Shown here piece after piece: positions 10,091 to 21,240 of a stretch of 64,000 nucleotides of DNA. Each line of letters starts with the position of its first letter. Position 1 is the stretch's first letter. Made by a program: the position numbers and the translations under genes. The notes under the pieces were generated by a model. The model worked only from the letters and a program-made list of their open reading frames with translations, was not told the origin of the DNA and made no database searches. Source of the DNA: Periplaneta americana (Eukaryota > Arthropoda > Insecta > Blattodea > Blattidae); assembly GCF_040183065.1 (NCBI RefSeq), contig NC_091131.1:8380001-8444000 (forward strand), in the 5' to 3' direction.

Positions 10091-11428
10091 CAGGGACATC
10101 ATTTTATTTTTACTAACATTTCTAATATTAACCTGGCTATACCTTTGAATTAACGGTTGAGGAACCGGAAACACTGTTTGCTACCCCCTTCCACTATTGG
10201 CAAGCGCTAGAGGCACGGACTGTCTCTACCGCTTGCTCCCAAGGGCTGTGGGTTCGAGTCCCGCCTCGGGCATGGGTGTTGTGTTTGTATTAGTTTAAGT
10301 AAAAGGAAACAAATGAAAAGAAAACAGGAAAACAAAGATAACTTCGGTAAACGGCCTCTGGCCTGTAAACTTAACAAAAAGAAAAAAAAAATTGGAGTTC
10401 GATGATACTGGCGTAAAATACAAACAAATCACTTTACTAGGTATAGGAAGGAAGAAAGGTAGTTAATCCATTTACGTAAAGTAGGAAATATCGCGATTTT
10501 GAGTTTGATAATTTTCATTAGGTTTTTCTTTAATCAAAATACAGTACTGCATTAACAATGAGTGTTTTTACTCACGAACTGAGCTATCCATTCGGACGTA
10601 TTCATTATGCAGTGTATATTATACTGTCTACAGCACATTAACGTACAATATGGAAAATGAAGTTAAATTGAAAAATAATCATAATATGGATATTTAAACA
10701 CATTTTTGAAAATGGTGGCCGTTCATTTCGATACAGCTTCAGTTCTTTTGTGCATATTATCGCACTATAGACTACTGTACCTAATCCCAAATAGCAGTTT
10801 CGTCCTTCGTACTAGTAACTCATGTTGAAATATTCCTGTACCTACTCTATAAAAGAGTACCTTACGTACTGTAAATTAAATCTTTACTTCTGCCCGATCA
10901 GAAAAGATACAATTACTCAGACATGCTATCTACTGTCCAAGTGGTTTTGTCGTAGAAAGGAGGGAAATCACGTGACAGTTAATACTTAACGAGACCCTTT
11001 TCTTTAAGTTATTTTAAACATTTGTATAATATTACGTAGACGTCCAATTCCTAACAGGAATTAATGTTTTCAGAAAAGAGCTAAGACAGTCCAGCCACTA
11101 GACTTTACAGAGGGGCGAGCAGAAGCGGGTGAGGGAAGCCGGGATGCGACGTAGGCAAACGGACTACAGTACCTGTGCGAAAATATGATTCAATATTGAA
11201 AGTTCTTTCGTCACTGGAAAACACGAACATATTTCTGGAACGTATTATACTCACTAACTCAGTACTGTTTGTGTTTATTATGACCGTAAGGCGACTTTGA
11301 CTGTATGCCCTTGGTTCTGTGTTGAGAACGGTTGGAAGTTTACTAGTAGAGGGGATGGAAGTGAAGTACATGAAAAAACTCAGGTAGGCTACAATAAAAA
11401 TTGAAGTAAAAATAAAATGATGTCCCTG
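10091..11428 (+). mobile_element. non-coding TA-flanked DNA transposon, copy A
   Basis: Left end CAGGGACATCATTTTATTTT and right end AAAATAAAATGATGTCCCTG are inverted repeats of about 24 bp, each bordered by TA (10089-10090, 11429-11430). The body is shared with copy B at 23026-24954. After removing a SINE at 10201-10389 the element is about 1.15 kb. No transposase is visible, so it is non-autonomous. Confidence 0.85.
10201..10389 (+). mobile_element. tRNA-derived SINE inside copy A
   Basis: Tail of a tRNA-like head with B-box GGTTCGAGTCCCGCC at about 10251, then CTCGGGCATGGGTGTTGTG, and an A-rich 3' end. It is flanked by ATTGG (10196-10200, 10390-10394). It is absent from copy B at the same site, which confirms both boundaries. 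Confidence 0.8.
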
Positions 11429-11430
11429 TA

Positions 11431-11717
11431 CAAAGTCATTAAAATATATAGCTGCCACAAGTACGGCATTTGCATCCTGGGGAAACGACACTGCACTGGC
11501 CCGTGGTCGAATTAAGCGTTCTTTCTTACTCTACCCATCTTGACATTGAAATCTGCAATCTTAGGATCATCCAAGGACATGAAGTAGATGAAACAGAGTA
11601 ATGTGATGGTAAGACGTGGTGCGGCATCTTGTCTTTGTAAAAGTAACTTCAAGAAGAAAATCTCTTCGTACCACAGTAAGATGCCACACCTAAGTAACTT
11701 TAAAACATGTATGCAGC
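11431..11717. other. unassigned
   Basis: Short stretch with no supported feature. Confidence 0.35.
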
Positions 11718-12458
11718 CCATCAGTTATTCATAGATTTCAAAAAAGCATACGACTCGGTTAAGAGAAAAGTTTTATATAATATTCTTATTGAATTTGGTA
11801 TTCCAAAGAAACTAGTTCGATTAATTGAACTGTGATCCAGTGAAACGTACAACAGGGTCCGTATAGGCCAGCTTCTGTCTAACCCTTTTCCAATTCACTG
11901 CTGGCTAAAGCAAGGAGATGCACTATCATCTTTACTTTCTAATTTTTCTCTAGAATATGCTATTAGGGAAGTTCAGAATAACAGAGGGGGTTTGGAATTG
12001 AACGGGTTACATCAGCTTCTTATCTATGCGGATGACATGAATATGTTAGGAGAACATCCACAAACTATTAGGGAAAACACGGAAATTTTACTTGAAGCAA
12101 GAAAATCTCGAAAAGATAAAGTATATGATTATGTCTCTTGACCAGAACATTGTACGAAATAGAAATATAAAAATTGGAAATTTATCCTTTAAAGAGGTGG
12201 AAAATTTGAAATATCTTATAGCAAATGTAACAAATATAAATGACACTAGGGAGGAAATTAAACGCAGAATAAATATGGGAAATGCCTGTTATTATTCGAT
12301 TGAGAAGCTTTTGTTATCCAGTCCGTGTTAAGGATGTTTGAGAATAAGGTGCTTAGGAAAATATTTGGGGCTAAGAGGGATGAAGTTACAGGAGAATGGA
12401 GAAAATTGCACAACACAGAACTGCACGCATTGTATTCTTCACCTGACATAATTAGGCC
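11718..12458 (+). pseudogene. RTE-like LINE reverse transcriptase relic
   Basis: Parallel to the 53-kb copy from [18 protein letters not shown] through [13 protein letters not shown] (YADD catalytic box at about 12028) to SSPDIIR. It has an in-frame TGA near 11831, a Gly-to-Trp change in the H-C-G-LKQGD box, a frameshift near 12100 and a deletion near 12325 that joins LLLSS to the [11 protein letters not shown] block. No 3' tail. Confidence 0.8.
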
Positions 12459-12901
12459 TCCCCAAATGTATTTTCCCTCCGGCCTCCCAACTAACACTCT
12501 ATATGCATTTCTAGATTCGCCCATACGTGCTACATGCCCTGCCCAACTCAAACGTCAGGATTTAATGTTCCTAATTATGTCAGGTGAAGAATACAATGCG
12601 TGCAGTTCTGCGTTGTGTAACTTTCTCCATTGTCCTGTAACTTCATCCCTCTTAGCCCCAAATATTTTCCTAAACATATTATTCTCAAACACCCTTAATC
12701 TCTGTTCCTCTCTCGAAGCGAGAGTTCGTTTCACAACCATTCAGAACAACCGGTAATATAACTGTTTTATAAATTCTAACTTTGAGATTTTTTGACAGCA
12801 GACTGGATGATAAGAGCTTCTCAACCGAATAATAGCAGGCATTTCCCATATTTATTCCGCGTTTAATTTCCTCCCGAGTTTCATTTATGTTTGCTATGCC
12901 A
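12459..12901 (-). pseudogene. RTE-like LINE fragment in opposite orientation
   Basis: Minus-strand match to [20 protein letters not shown] through [20 protein letters not shown], with frameshifts. It meets the plus-strand fragment tail to tail at about 12458, without the (GTAA)n tail either copy should carry. Confidence 0.75.
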
Positions 12902-13479
12902 CTTCTATTCATAAAATCTGTAAAAAAAAATGCAGTTTCATAAAGTATCCGCAGTGCAAATTTTATCAGAAAATAAAATACATCTATTATTGACGTTCAC
13001 AAAAAAGTGATAAAATATTCATAAAACCGTCTGTGTTGGTTTTGAGATACGTAAGCTTAATGTGTTAGGAGACAAAGTTTACTTATGCGTCTGCGCAGTA
13101 CTAACTAATGACGGAATTTATCCATTTTATCACAAGAATACAAAGATTTCGTTCACGGAGTATGCCAAAAGAAGACAATCCAGTCTTTAGAGCCGTGTCA
13201 GTGGAGGCAGTGGGAAAACATCCTAATATTTACATTTTTCATTTAAAGCAATGTAACAAAATATTACTCTTGCCATAAACGAAAAGGTTGCAAGAGAACT
13301 TAATGTTGTTTACACATATAATATAAATTTTTGTATTTTGAAAACACCTGACTATCATTAATGTAAAATATGATTTGCCTACTAATATTTGTATCTCCTT
13401 TCTGTCTTATGAATTTTTACTATTTGTGTGTAATTACTGGGCTTAATATTGTTAATTACCGTATACTACATATAATTTA
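12902..13479. other. unassigned AT-rich sequence
   Basis: No gene or terminal repeats seen. Confidence 0.4.
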
Positions 13480-13668
13480 CTTTTTAGTGTATCTCATATT
13501 CTTAGATTAAACGTGTTACTTGACTCTTTATATGCATGCCATTTTTGTCCAGTAAAATCATTTTATTGTAAATATTTTAGTTTATTACATTACATCTTAT
13601 ATTGTTTGTAGTAGTTAGTTATAAGTGGAAGAGAAGGCCTGAAGGGCTTAACTTTACCAGACGAATGA
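13480..13668 (+). mobile_element. CR1/jockey-like LINE 3' UTR end
   Basis: Contains GGAAGAGAAGGCCTGAAGGG near 13627, the diagnostic 3' hairpin found at five other LINE ends in this window. Immediately followed by a tetranucleotide array. Confidence 0.55.
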
Positions 13669-14302
<634 letters not shown>

Positions 14303-14806
14303 AAACAAACAAAAAAATACATGAACTAAATAGTAGCTACTTAAAATAAAACAAATTTTTACTAAACTTTGGAATGGAACTAAATAGGGTCCGTCCGTTT
14401 GAGGGATGAATTGTGGCAACGTGTTAAACAGGAGAAGTCTAATATCATTGTGGTATTTTGTGAACAGTTTTTGAGGAAAGTAACATTTTAAGCTGAATTT
14501 TGGAATGCGTATTCCAGGAAAACGGAGACGTTAGAGTGGTGATGTTGGATTTTGTAAGCAGTTACTGTACCTACAAATCTAGACTTATTGGATTTTTACG
14601 TAACATTGACGGTTTGGTAGTAATTTAATTCTAGATCGGAAACAAAGTGTGTGACAGTAAAACGTGGCAACCGTGTATTCAGTGACGTATGAAGCAAGAT
14701 TAGAATGCGAAGGAGGAAATGCACAGGCAATAGCGATCGTCTGTGATGTAGTTTAAAAGATGTGTAAGAATTTTTAAGAAAATTCTCTTAGATAATATGA
14801 GAGCAA
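14303..14806. other. unassigned
   Basis: No supported feature. Confidence 0.4.
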
Positions 14807-14907
14807 CAGTGTTGCCAACAGTTGTCCGTATAATCCCGCTAGATGACTTTCGAAAACCCGCGATTTTGTAACAAATATCTCTAGATTTTAATGTATACTT
14901 ATTGTTC

Positions 14908-14908
<1 letters not shown>

Positions 14909-14979
<71 letters not shown>
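14909..14979. repeat. (AAT)n microsatellite
   Basis: About 23 perfect AAT units. Confidence 0.95.
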
Positions 14980-15111
14980 GGTCAAGATAGAGCATCCACC
15001 CTCCAATGTAACGAATATTGCATACTATTATCATTGCCAATGTGGCGCTATAAAGCAATTTTGAACACTTTTATCACAGACGCAACATATTTAGATTCTT
15101 ATTGCACTATA

Positions 15112-15993
15112 CAGGGTGTTTAAAATACGGGGCATAATTTCAGGTATGTATTTCCTACATGTAAACAATAAAAATAGTTCATTACAACATGTGTCCGGAA
15201 ATGCTTCATTTCCGAGTTATGGCCTTCACAACATTGAAATTCACCGGAACGTTTTTCTTTCCGCAGGTCGTTGCCGTCAAAGGAGACATTAAGAGGGCAC
15301 TCTGACAGTTCATTCCGAGGCGAAGGTTACATTCAATGTTGTGTAGGTGTTAGACTGTGCGACATGTATTCAAATCAAGAGCTGGCAGAGATACACTTCA
15401 TGTACGGTAAGGCGGACGGCAATGCTGCGCTGGCTCGTCGTTTGTACCGGGAGAGGTACCCACAGCGACAATGTCCAGATCGGAAGACATTTGTACGTCT
15501 CCATTACCGTCTGTGCGAATATGGAAAATTTAACTCTCCTGGTTTGGGAAGGGGATGACCAAGATCTACAACTCCAGAAGTACAGGAGGAGATTCTGGAG
15601 GCTGTGAACATGACTCCTTCTATCAGCACACGAAGGGTAGCGTTGCAAGTCAGTGTTCCTCATACGACTGTCTGGAGACTGTTGAAAGAGTATCAATTGT
15701 ATCCTTATCATATCTGAGGACATACGCAATACTCCTGGAGTTTGGGATCGTGTTCGCAGGTCAATGAGACATCGATGTGAGGTCTGTATTCAAGCAGGAG
15801 GTGGACATTTTGAACATCTTCTGTAATGACAACGACCTGCGGAAAGAAAAACGTTCCGGTGAATTTCAATGTTGTGAAGGCCATAACTCGGAAATGAAGC
15901 ATTTCCGGACACATGTTGTAATGAACTATTTTGATTGTCTACATGTGGGAAATACATTCCTGAAATTATGCCCTGTATTTTTGAAACACTCTG
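15112..15993 (+). mobile_element. internally deleted mariner element with long TIRs
   Basis: TA (15110-15111, 15994-15995) flanks 882 bp whose ends are inverted for about 170 bp (15112-15280 against 15822-15993) with few mismatches. The middle holds the first and last parts of a transposase, so this is a deletion derivative. Confidence 0.88.
15364..15834 (+). pseudogene. mariner transposase remnant: N-terminal HTH fused to C-terminal end
   Basis: Starts MYSNQELAEIHFMYGKADGN, a DUF4817-like N-terminal HTH. A stop at 15556-15558 is followed by a second helix-turn-helix (EEILEAVNMTPSISTRRVAL, then VPHTTVWRLLKEY). From about 15720 the sequence jumps to the C-terminus (NTPGVWDRV, SMRHRCEVCIQAGGGHFEHL). 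The DDE core is entirely missing. Confidence 0.75.
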
Positions 15994-15998
15994 TATAT

Positions 15999-16292
15999 AT
16001 GTTACCGTTAAAACACAAAATCCGACAAAACCAGTTTCAACTAGTAAAAACTAGTTTGAAAATATAGATAGAAAGCGAATTTTCGTAAGATCTAGAATCA
16101 ATGACAGGTTAGGTTTGGTGTGTATAGGTTTTTTTTTAGGCTTTTACCAAACAAAACCCTAAACAAACCAAACTTAACCTGATATTGATTCTAGATCATA
16201 AGCAAACTCACTTTCTATCTATCTTTATTTGCTTAAACTAGATTTTACTAGTTGAAACTGATTTTGAAGGATTTCGGTTTTAACGGTAACAT
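15999..16292. mobile_element. near-perfect palindromic MITE
   Basis: ATGTTACCGTTAAAAC at the left and GTTTTAACGGTAACAT at the right. The arms pair over most of the 294 bp, including AACTAGTAAAAACTAG and GATTCTAGATC segments. It begins only a few bases after the mariner derivative ends. Confidence 0.75.
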
Positions 16293-16522
16293 TATGGAAT
16301 TATCACTACATTAACACACCCATTATTTCACAAAACACACACTGAACGAATTAAATGGAATTATGAAAGCCGCTTATAATGCTAATATGAATTTAATTTC
16401 AGAAACTTTAAAGATTAAAAACCGCTAGTATTCCCGCTAAGCGGGATAATATAATTTTATCCGCGAGATGGTTATCCAAAAAAGATAGATTTAGCGGGAA
16501 AACCGCTGAATTGGCAACACTC

Positions 16523-17164
16523 CAGAGGTGTGTTTATGCCATTATGATTCATAAAATTCTTAGAAAGAAGTCTCAATAGTGTGAGATAAGACTGTGGAAC
16601 TAGTTACAATAGACAAACGGAGTTTCTTCAACGTGAGAGATGCCTTAGTGAAGCGAGAAGATATTAATTGGTTCTTCCTTGAGCATGTCCTATATAAACA
16701 CGGGATGTGGAGCATCCATACAGCCTGTGTTCGTCCTCGACACGCAATGGCGAGTCACAAATTACGTAGGTATGATTTTACAGTTGTGGGAGAGCCCCGA
16801 TAAGAGATTGGTTGCCATGAAACAGATAAGACGTGTGTCGCGATCCGATAACTGCTCCATAGTCATTATCGATCACGATAAGGTGGTGCCGATAAGCGTT
16901 TGAGCCCAGTTGCACAAGAATTCTACGTCGTGTTAGTTCTTCTGCAATGCTAACAAAATCACGAAAACTCGTGTCCCTGCCACCTGTTACAATTAGCTTC
17001 GGAACCGGAAACTGAACTCTGGATACAATCGGTGTCTAATAAATACTGCAACAATTTCAAACATTACCTTTCTGATGGCTCAGTCTAGGGCCCGGACTTA
17101 TAATTCCGCTAACGTTGGTTCGACCTTCGGCGTGCGCTTGAATGATATTTTTATGGTGAGTAGC
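16523..17164. other. unassigned
   Basis: A 69-codon frame at 16594-16803 has no recognisable motif. No repeats identified. Confidence 0.35.
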
Positions 17165-18364
17165 ATATGATTATGTCTCGTGATGGGAATACTGTACAAA
17201 ATGGAAATATAAAAATTGGAAATTTATCTTTTGAAGAGGTGGAGAAATTCAAATACCTGGGAGCAACAGTAACAAATATAAATAATACTTACTTACTTAC
17301 AAATGGCTTTTAAGGAACCCGAAGGTTCATTGCCGCCCTCACATAAGCCCGCCATCGGTCCCTATCCTGTGCAAGATTAAGCCAGTTTCTATCATCATAC
17401 CCCACCTCCCTCAAATCCATTTTAATATTATCCTCCCATCTACGTCTCGGCCTCCCTAAAGGTCTTTTTCCCTCCGGTCTCCCAACTAACACTCTATATG
17501 CATTTCTGGATTCGCCCATACGTGCTACATGCCCTGCCCATCTCAAACGTCTGGATTTCAAGTTCCTAATTATGTCAGGTGAAGAATACAATGCGTGCAG
17601 TTCTGTGTTGTGTAACTTTCTCCATTCTCCTGTAACTTCATCCCGCTTAGCCCCAAATATTTTCCTAAGCACCTTATTCTCAAACACCCTTAACCTATGT
17701 TCCTCTCTCAGAATGAGAGTCCAAGTTTCACAGCCATATAGAAGAACCGGTATTAATAAATAATACTCGGGAGGAAATTAAACACAGAATAAATATAGGA
17801 AATGCCTGTTATTATTCGGTTGAGAAGATTCTATCATCCAGTCTGCTGTCAAAAAATCTGAAAGTTAGAATTTATAAAACAGTTATATTACCGGTTGTTC
17901 TTTATGGTTGTGAAACTTGGACTCTCACTTTGAGAGAAGAACATAGGTTAAGGGTGTTTGAGAATAAGGTGCTTAGGAAAATATTTGGGGCTAAGAGGGA
18001 TGAAGTTAAAGGAGAATGGAGAAAGTTACACAACGTAGAACTGCATGCATTGTATTCTTCACCTGACATAATTAGGAACATTAAATCCAGACGTTTGAGA
18101 TGGGCTGGGCATGTAGCACGTATGGGCGAATCCAGAAATGCATATAGAGTGTTAGTTGGGAGGCCGGAGGGAAAAAGACCTTTAGGGAGACGGAGACGTA
18201 GATGGGAAAATGATTTTAAAATGGATTTGAGGGAGGTGGGATATGATGGTAGAGACTGGATTAATCTTGCTCAGGATAGGGACCAATGGCGGGCTTATGT
18301 GAGGGCGGCAATGAACCTCCGGGTTCCTTAAAAGTAAGTAGTAAGTAAGTAAGTAAGTAAGTAG
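17165..18364 (+). pseudogene. RTE-like LINE copy, 5'-truncated, interrupted by another copy of itself
   Basis: It begins at the YMIMSRDG codons (17166) and ends NLRVP at 18331 followed by a (GTAA)n tail to about 18364. The frame is open if 17290-17767 is removed (the inserted element plus one copy of a 12-bp duplication). The C-terminal block includes [36 protein letters not shown] and [18 protein letters not shown]. The polymerase core lies 5' of the truncation. Confidence 0.85.
17290..17755 (-). mobile_element. RTE-like LINE 3' fragment nested in another RTE copy
   Basis: A minus-strand copy with its (TTAC)n tail at 17290 and truncated 5' end at about 17755. It is bounded by a 12-bp target duplication ATAAATAATACT at 17278-17289 and 17756-17767. 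Its 125-codon frame (17687-17310) is intact. Confidence 0.9.
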
Positions 18365-18560
18365 CTCAGACGATAGCGAGCTGGACTTGTGTTTCGAGGC
18401 TGATCTAGGGCGTGGGTTGGAATCTGCTTGGATTGATTACTGGGAAGGTTTTATCGGAGGGAATTCCTAACCAGCTCCAAGGAGAATGTCACGCAATTTA
18501 TGTGGCGAATCTTCCAATTCTGTTGGGGAAAATACATCAATTAACAGTGACGCCACATTG
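18361..18560 (+). mobile_element. diverged tRNA-derived SINE
   Basis: Starts GTAGCTCAGACGATAGCGAG (A-box-like), with a decayed B box GGGTTGGAATC at about 18413. The body GATTGATTACTGGGAAGGTT and GGCGAATCTTCC match a family ending in the TTATTTAACGACGCT-type tail. Confidence 0.6.
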
Positions 18561-18764
18561 TCTCTCAGTCGATATTTCATAGTTTAATAACCGTAAAAGA
18601 AGGACGTTCTCGGCCAGATATCCCCCGTTTCCCTCAAAATTATAAATTTCAACCCCTACAAAAATGTCATTCCTCTAGACCTAACACACTCCATTTCAAC
18701 TTATGAGTCTTGTAATTATTTCGTATTACTGAATGTAAAATGAAGTATGTTTACAGTTTCTCTT

Positions 18765-18985
18765 TAGTTGGTCGCTTAACGACGCTGTATCAACTACTAT
18801 GTTATTTAGCGTGAACAGCGATAGGAAGCCGAAGATTCTCCAGACACTACCTGACTTTTGCCTTACGTTGCGGAAAACCTCGGAAGAACCAGGTAATCAG
18901 CACACATGGGAATCGAATCCATATCCGAGCGTAGCAAGCGCGGTACCGCCGGTGGCACACGAGCTTGAGTGAAATCGTCGCATGG
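18765..18985 (-). mobile_element. diverged SINE, minus strand
   Basis: Begins with the GGTCGCTTAACGACGCTGTA tail sequence and ends in a tRNA-like head with a decayed B box (GGAATCGAATCC on the plus strand at about 18909). Confidence 0.55.
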
Positions 18986-19007
18986 AACTGACGATCTACT
19001 GTATATA

Positions 19008-19723
19008 CAGGGTGTTTCCGAGGTGATGTTACAAACTTTCAGGGATGATGGCGAAGGGCACATGTATCAATTTGAGATAGGAACCATGGTCCGGAAATGA
19101 CCGAGTCGAAAGTTATAAGCAAAAATAGTTGTGTGGAAATGGAATTGTAATTTCGCACCATGTGCCCTCCTTCCCTTCACTTTTGGAACAGTCATGGAAA
19201 GATGGTATGGGCCGGATGTCTCCTACGTGGGTACTTGTCCCGATACAATTTGTGAGCTTGTCTACTGTTCCCATTGTCTCATCCGTATTCGAAAATCAGG
19301 TATGCATATTCCGCTCTCGTGTACTCCTCCATTTCACTAGGACTGATCGACTGGACACTGCAACTTGTACACATACACTGCTGTCTACAGACGTGCATAT
19401 CAGGACCGACCATGTCCGTTACACATTACGCTATCTGCTTTAGTGTAGTTCCCTGTCCCCATCCCTCAGACAGCGCACTGAATGGAATACTGTAAATAGA
19501 CAACGTAAACAACGTCGGATGACTACAGTATGTGTAAGATGTACAGATAAATACAGACAAATAAGGTGTACAGAGGAATAAAATTATTTCATTTCCACAC
19601 AACTATTTTTGCTTGTAACTTTCGACTCGGTCATTTCCGGACCAGGGTTCTTATCTCAAATTGAAACATGTGCCCTTCGGCATCATCCCTGAAAGTTTGT
19701 AACACCACCTCCGAAACACCCTG
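19008..19723. mobile_element. TA-flanked DNA transposon with about 120-bp TIRs, non-coding
   Basis: Left CAGGGTGTTTCCGAGGTGAT and right complement ATCACCTCGG-like end (...CCGAAACACCCTG) pair over 19008-19136 and 19597-19723. The flanks are TA at 19006-19007 and 19724-19725. No transposase recognised in the middle, so probably a mariner-like deletion derivative. Confidence 0.85.
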
Positions 19724-19986
19724 TATTTTGTGACGTGCTGGCGAGTCTGAGACGCCCAATTGCAATCTCCGCTGACTATGGGATAGTCCAAGCGCTCAAT
19801 TAATTCTCAGCCGGTGGTAAAGACGAATTTCTTTGAAGATTTAGGACAATTTGGTACTGATAGGCTTTCTCAGATGCCAATCAATCTCCAATCAAAAGAA
19901 AAGCGAGCGGCATAGGCGGAGTTATGGAGGGGTAAGGGGGAGGAGCACTGCCCCCCCCAAACTTGTCTGAACTCTTTTTATTTTAT

Positions 19987-20374
19987 ATATATATATATAT
20001 ATATAATTATAATGTACCGAAGTACATATGATATTTCCATGCAGATATTCTGCATTATCATACGATGAAAGAGTAATGGAACGGAGAAAAATTCTCTCCG
20101 GCGCAGGGATCCCGACCAACTAGTCACTCATTACGAGTGCACCTCAGCACATATGTGGACTTCGGTCCTAGGTTCATAGATATCTATGACGTAGTGCAGA
20201 GGGCGGCCACTAGAGGGAACCCAAGAGTTGGAACTTAAAATTGAGACGATTCTTCCGACTCCGGGGTGGAATCCGGTGTGGCTTAGTGGATAAAGCGTCA
20301 GCACGTAGAGCTGAAAACCCGGGTTCAAATCCCGGCGCCGGAGAGAATTTTTCTCCGTTCCATTACTCATTCAT
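19987..20374 (-). mobile_element. tRNA-bearing inverted-repeat retroposon, partial copy
   Basis: Same family as 58753-59251, in reverse orientation. An (AT)n tail at 19987 leads to GTACCGAAGTACATATGATA, then the arm ending in GAGTAATGGAACGGAGAAAA, the central module and a tRNA-like module at 20272-20342. The left-arm tRNA copy is deleted. It is flanked by CTTTTTATTTTAT at 19974-19986 and 20375-20387. Confidence 0.75.
20272..20342 (+). tRNA. tRNA-like module (not called a functional tRNA gene)
   Basis: 71 nt folding as a full cloverleaf. The acceptor TCCGGTG/CGCCGGA has 7 pairs, the D stem GCTT/AAGC, the anticodon stem TCAGC/GCTGA with loop ACGTAGA, and the T stem CCGGG/CCCGG with loop TTCAAAT. 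A box TGGCTTAGTGG and B box GGTTCAAATCC fit the consensus exactly, and TTTTT lies at 20348-20352. The apparent anticodon GTA is preceded by C instead of the near-universal U33, and the module is repeated inside mobile elements, so it is tRNA-derived. Confidence 0.6.
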
Positions 20375-20389
20375 CTTTTTATTTTATTA

Positions 20390-20737
20390 TAGTAATAATC
20401 CGTGGCGCTACAGCCCGTGAAGGGTCTAGACCGACCAGCCGGCTGCTGGCCTCAAGCCCACATGTCGAAGCAGAGGTGGACGATAATCCAACCAGAATGG
20501 AGGTATCGTGTGGTTAGCATGATGATCCCCCAGCCGTTATAGCTGGCATTTGCAACCGGATTTCGCTACCTATCGTAGCTCCCCAAGTGCATGACGATGC
20601 TGGGTGGGCACCGGTCCCATACACTGGCCGAAATTTCATGAGAAAATTTCTTCCCCCATGAGGACTCGAACCAGCGCGCATTCCGTAACGCGAGTCCTAG
20701 GCAGGATGCCTTAGACCGCGACGCCATGGCGCGGGAC
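20390..20737 (-). mobile_element. full-length tRNA-derived SINE
   Basis: On the minus strand: tRNA-like head (A-box-like TGGCGTCGCGG, B box GGTTCGAGTCC), body with GAAATTTCGGCCAGTGTATG and GTGTGGTTAGCA complement, and an A-rich tail. A 13-bp duplication TTTTATTTTATTA flanks it at 20377-20389 and 20738-20750. I recall this family as widespread in insects. Confidence 0.85.
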
Positions 20738-20750
20738 TTTTATTTTATTA

Positions 20751-21240
20751 ACGTTAGAAAACATTGAATTCGAAAGATTTTTTTGCTTTTGTTTATGATT
20801 AAGTTTCTGTGCTTAAATTGACGAATTATTGTCTTCACATCATGTGTCTGAACTATAACATTTATTTTAAATTGTTGAATGTACTCGTATAAGAATTCCT
20901 ATACCTCATTTGAGGAATGGGAGTACTGTTAATGTTTCTTTTTTAACAGCCTGTACTCATGTGTTAGAAGTCTGCAGGTGTTCAGGCCGCCACTTGGAGA
21001 AATATGAATAACATACCGCATAACAATACAGAAAAAAAAAGAAAAGTGATCCCGGTATAATGTAATGTATAAACTTAAAGACGAGATTAGATAAAATAAT
21101 TTCATATGATATCTTCAGGAAAGCCTAAAATAAAAAAGTTTCTGTTAGCACTGTTACGTAATTTTATTGATGTACAGTATATGTGTTGACGAATTTTTTG
21201 ATCAAACAATCTCTTTGTAATTGTTCTTGGCTTATTAGTA
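20751..21240. other. unassigned AT-rich sequence
   Basis: No supported feature. Confidence 0.4.

Larger units (their letters stand above)
14807..16522. mobile_element. possible hAT-type non-autonomous element hosting three nested repeats
   Basis: CAGTGTTGCCAAC at 14807 and TTGGCAACACTC at 16511-16522 are inverted, and this is a common hAT-type terminus. Between them lie (AAT)n (14909-14979), a mariner derivative (15112-15993) and a palindromic MITE (15999-16292). The 8 bp outside each end do not match, so the pairing is uncertain. Confidence 0.4.

Noticed and set aside
20272..20342. Functional tRNA-Tyr gene
   Set aside because: The apparent GTA anticodon lacks U33, and the same module recurs inside mobile elements with arms and target duplications.
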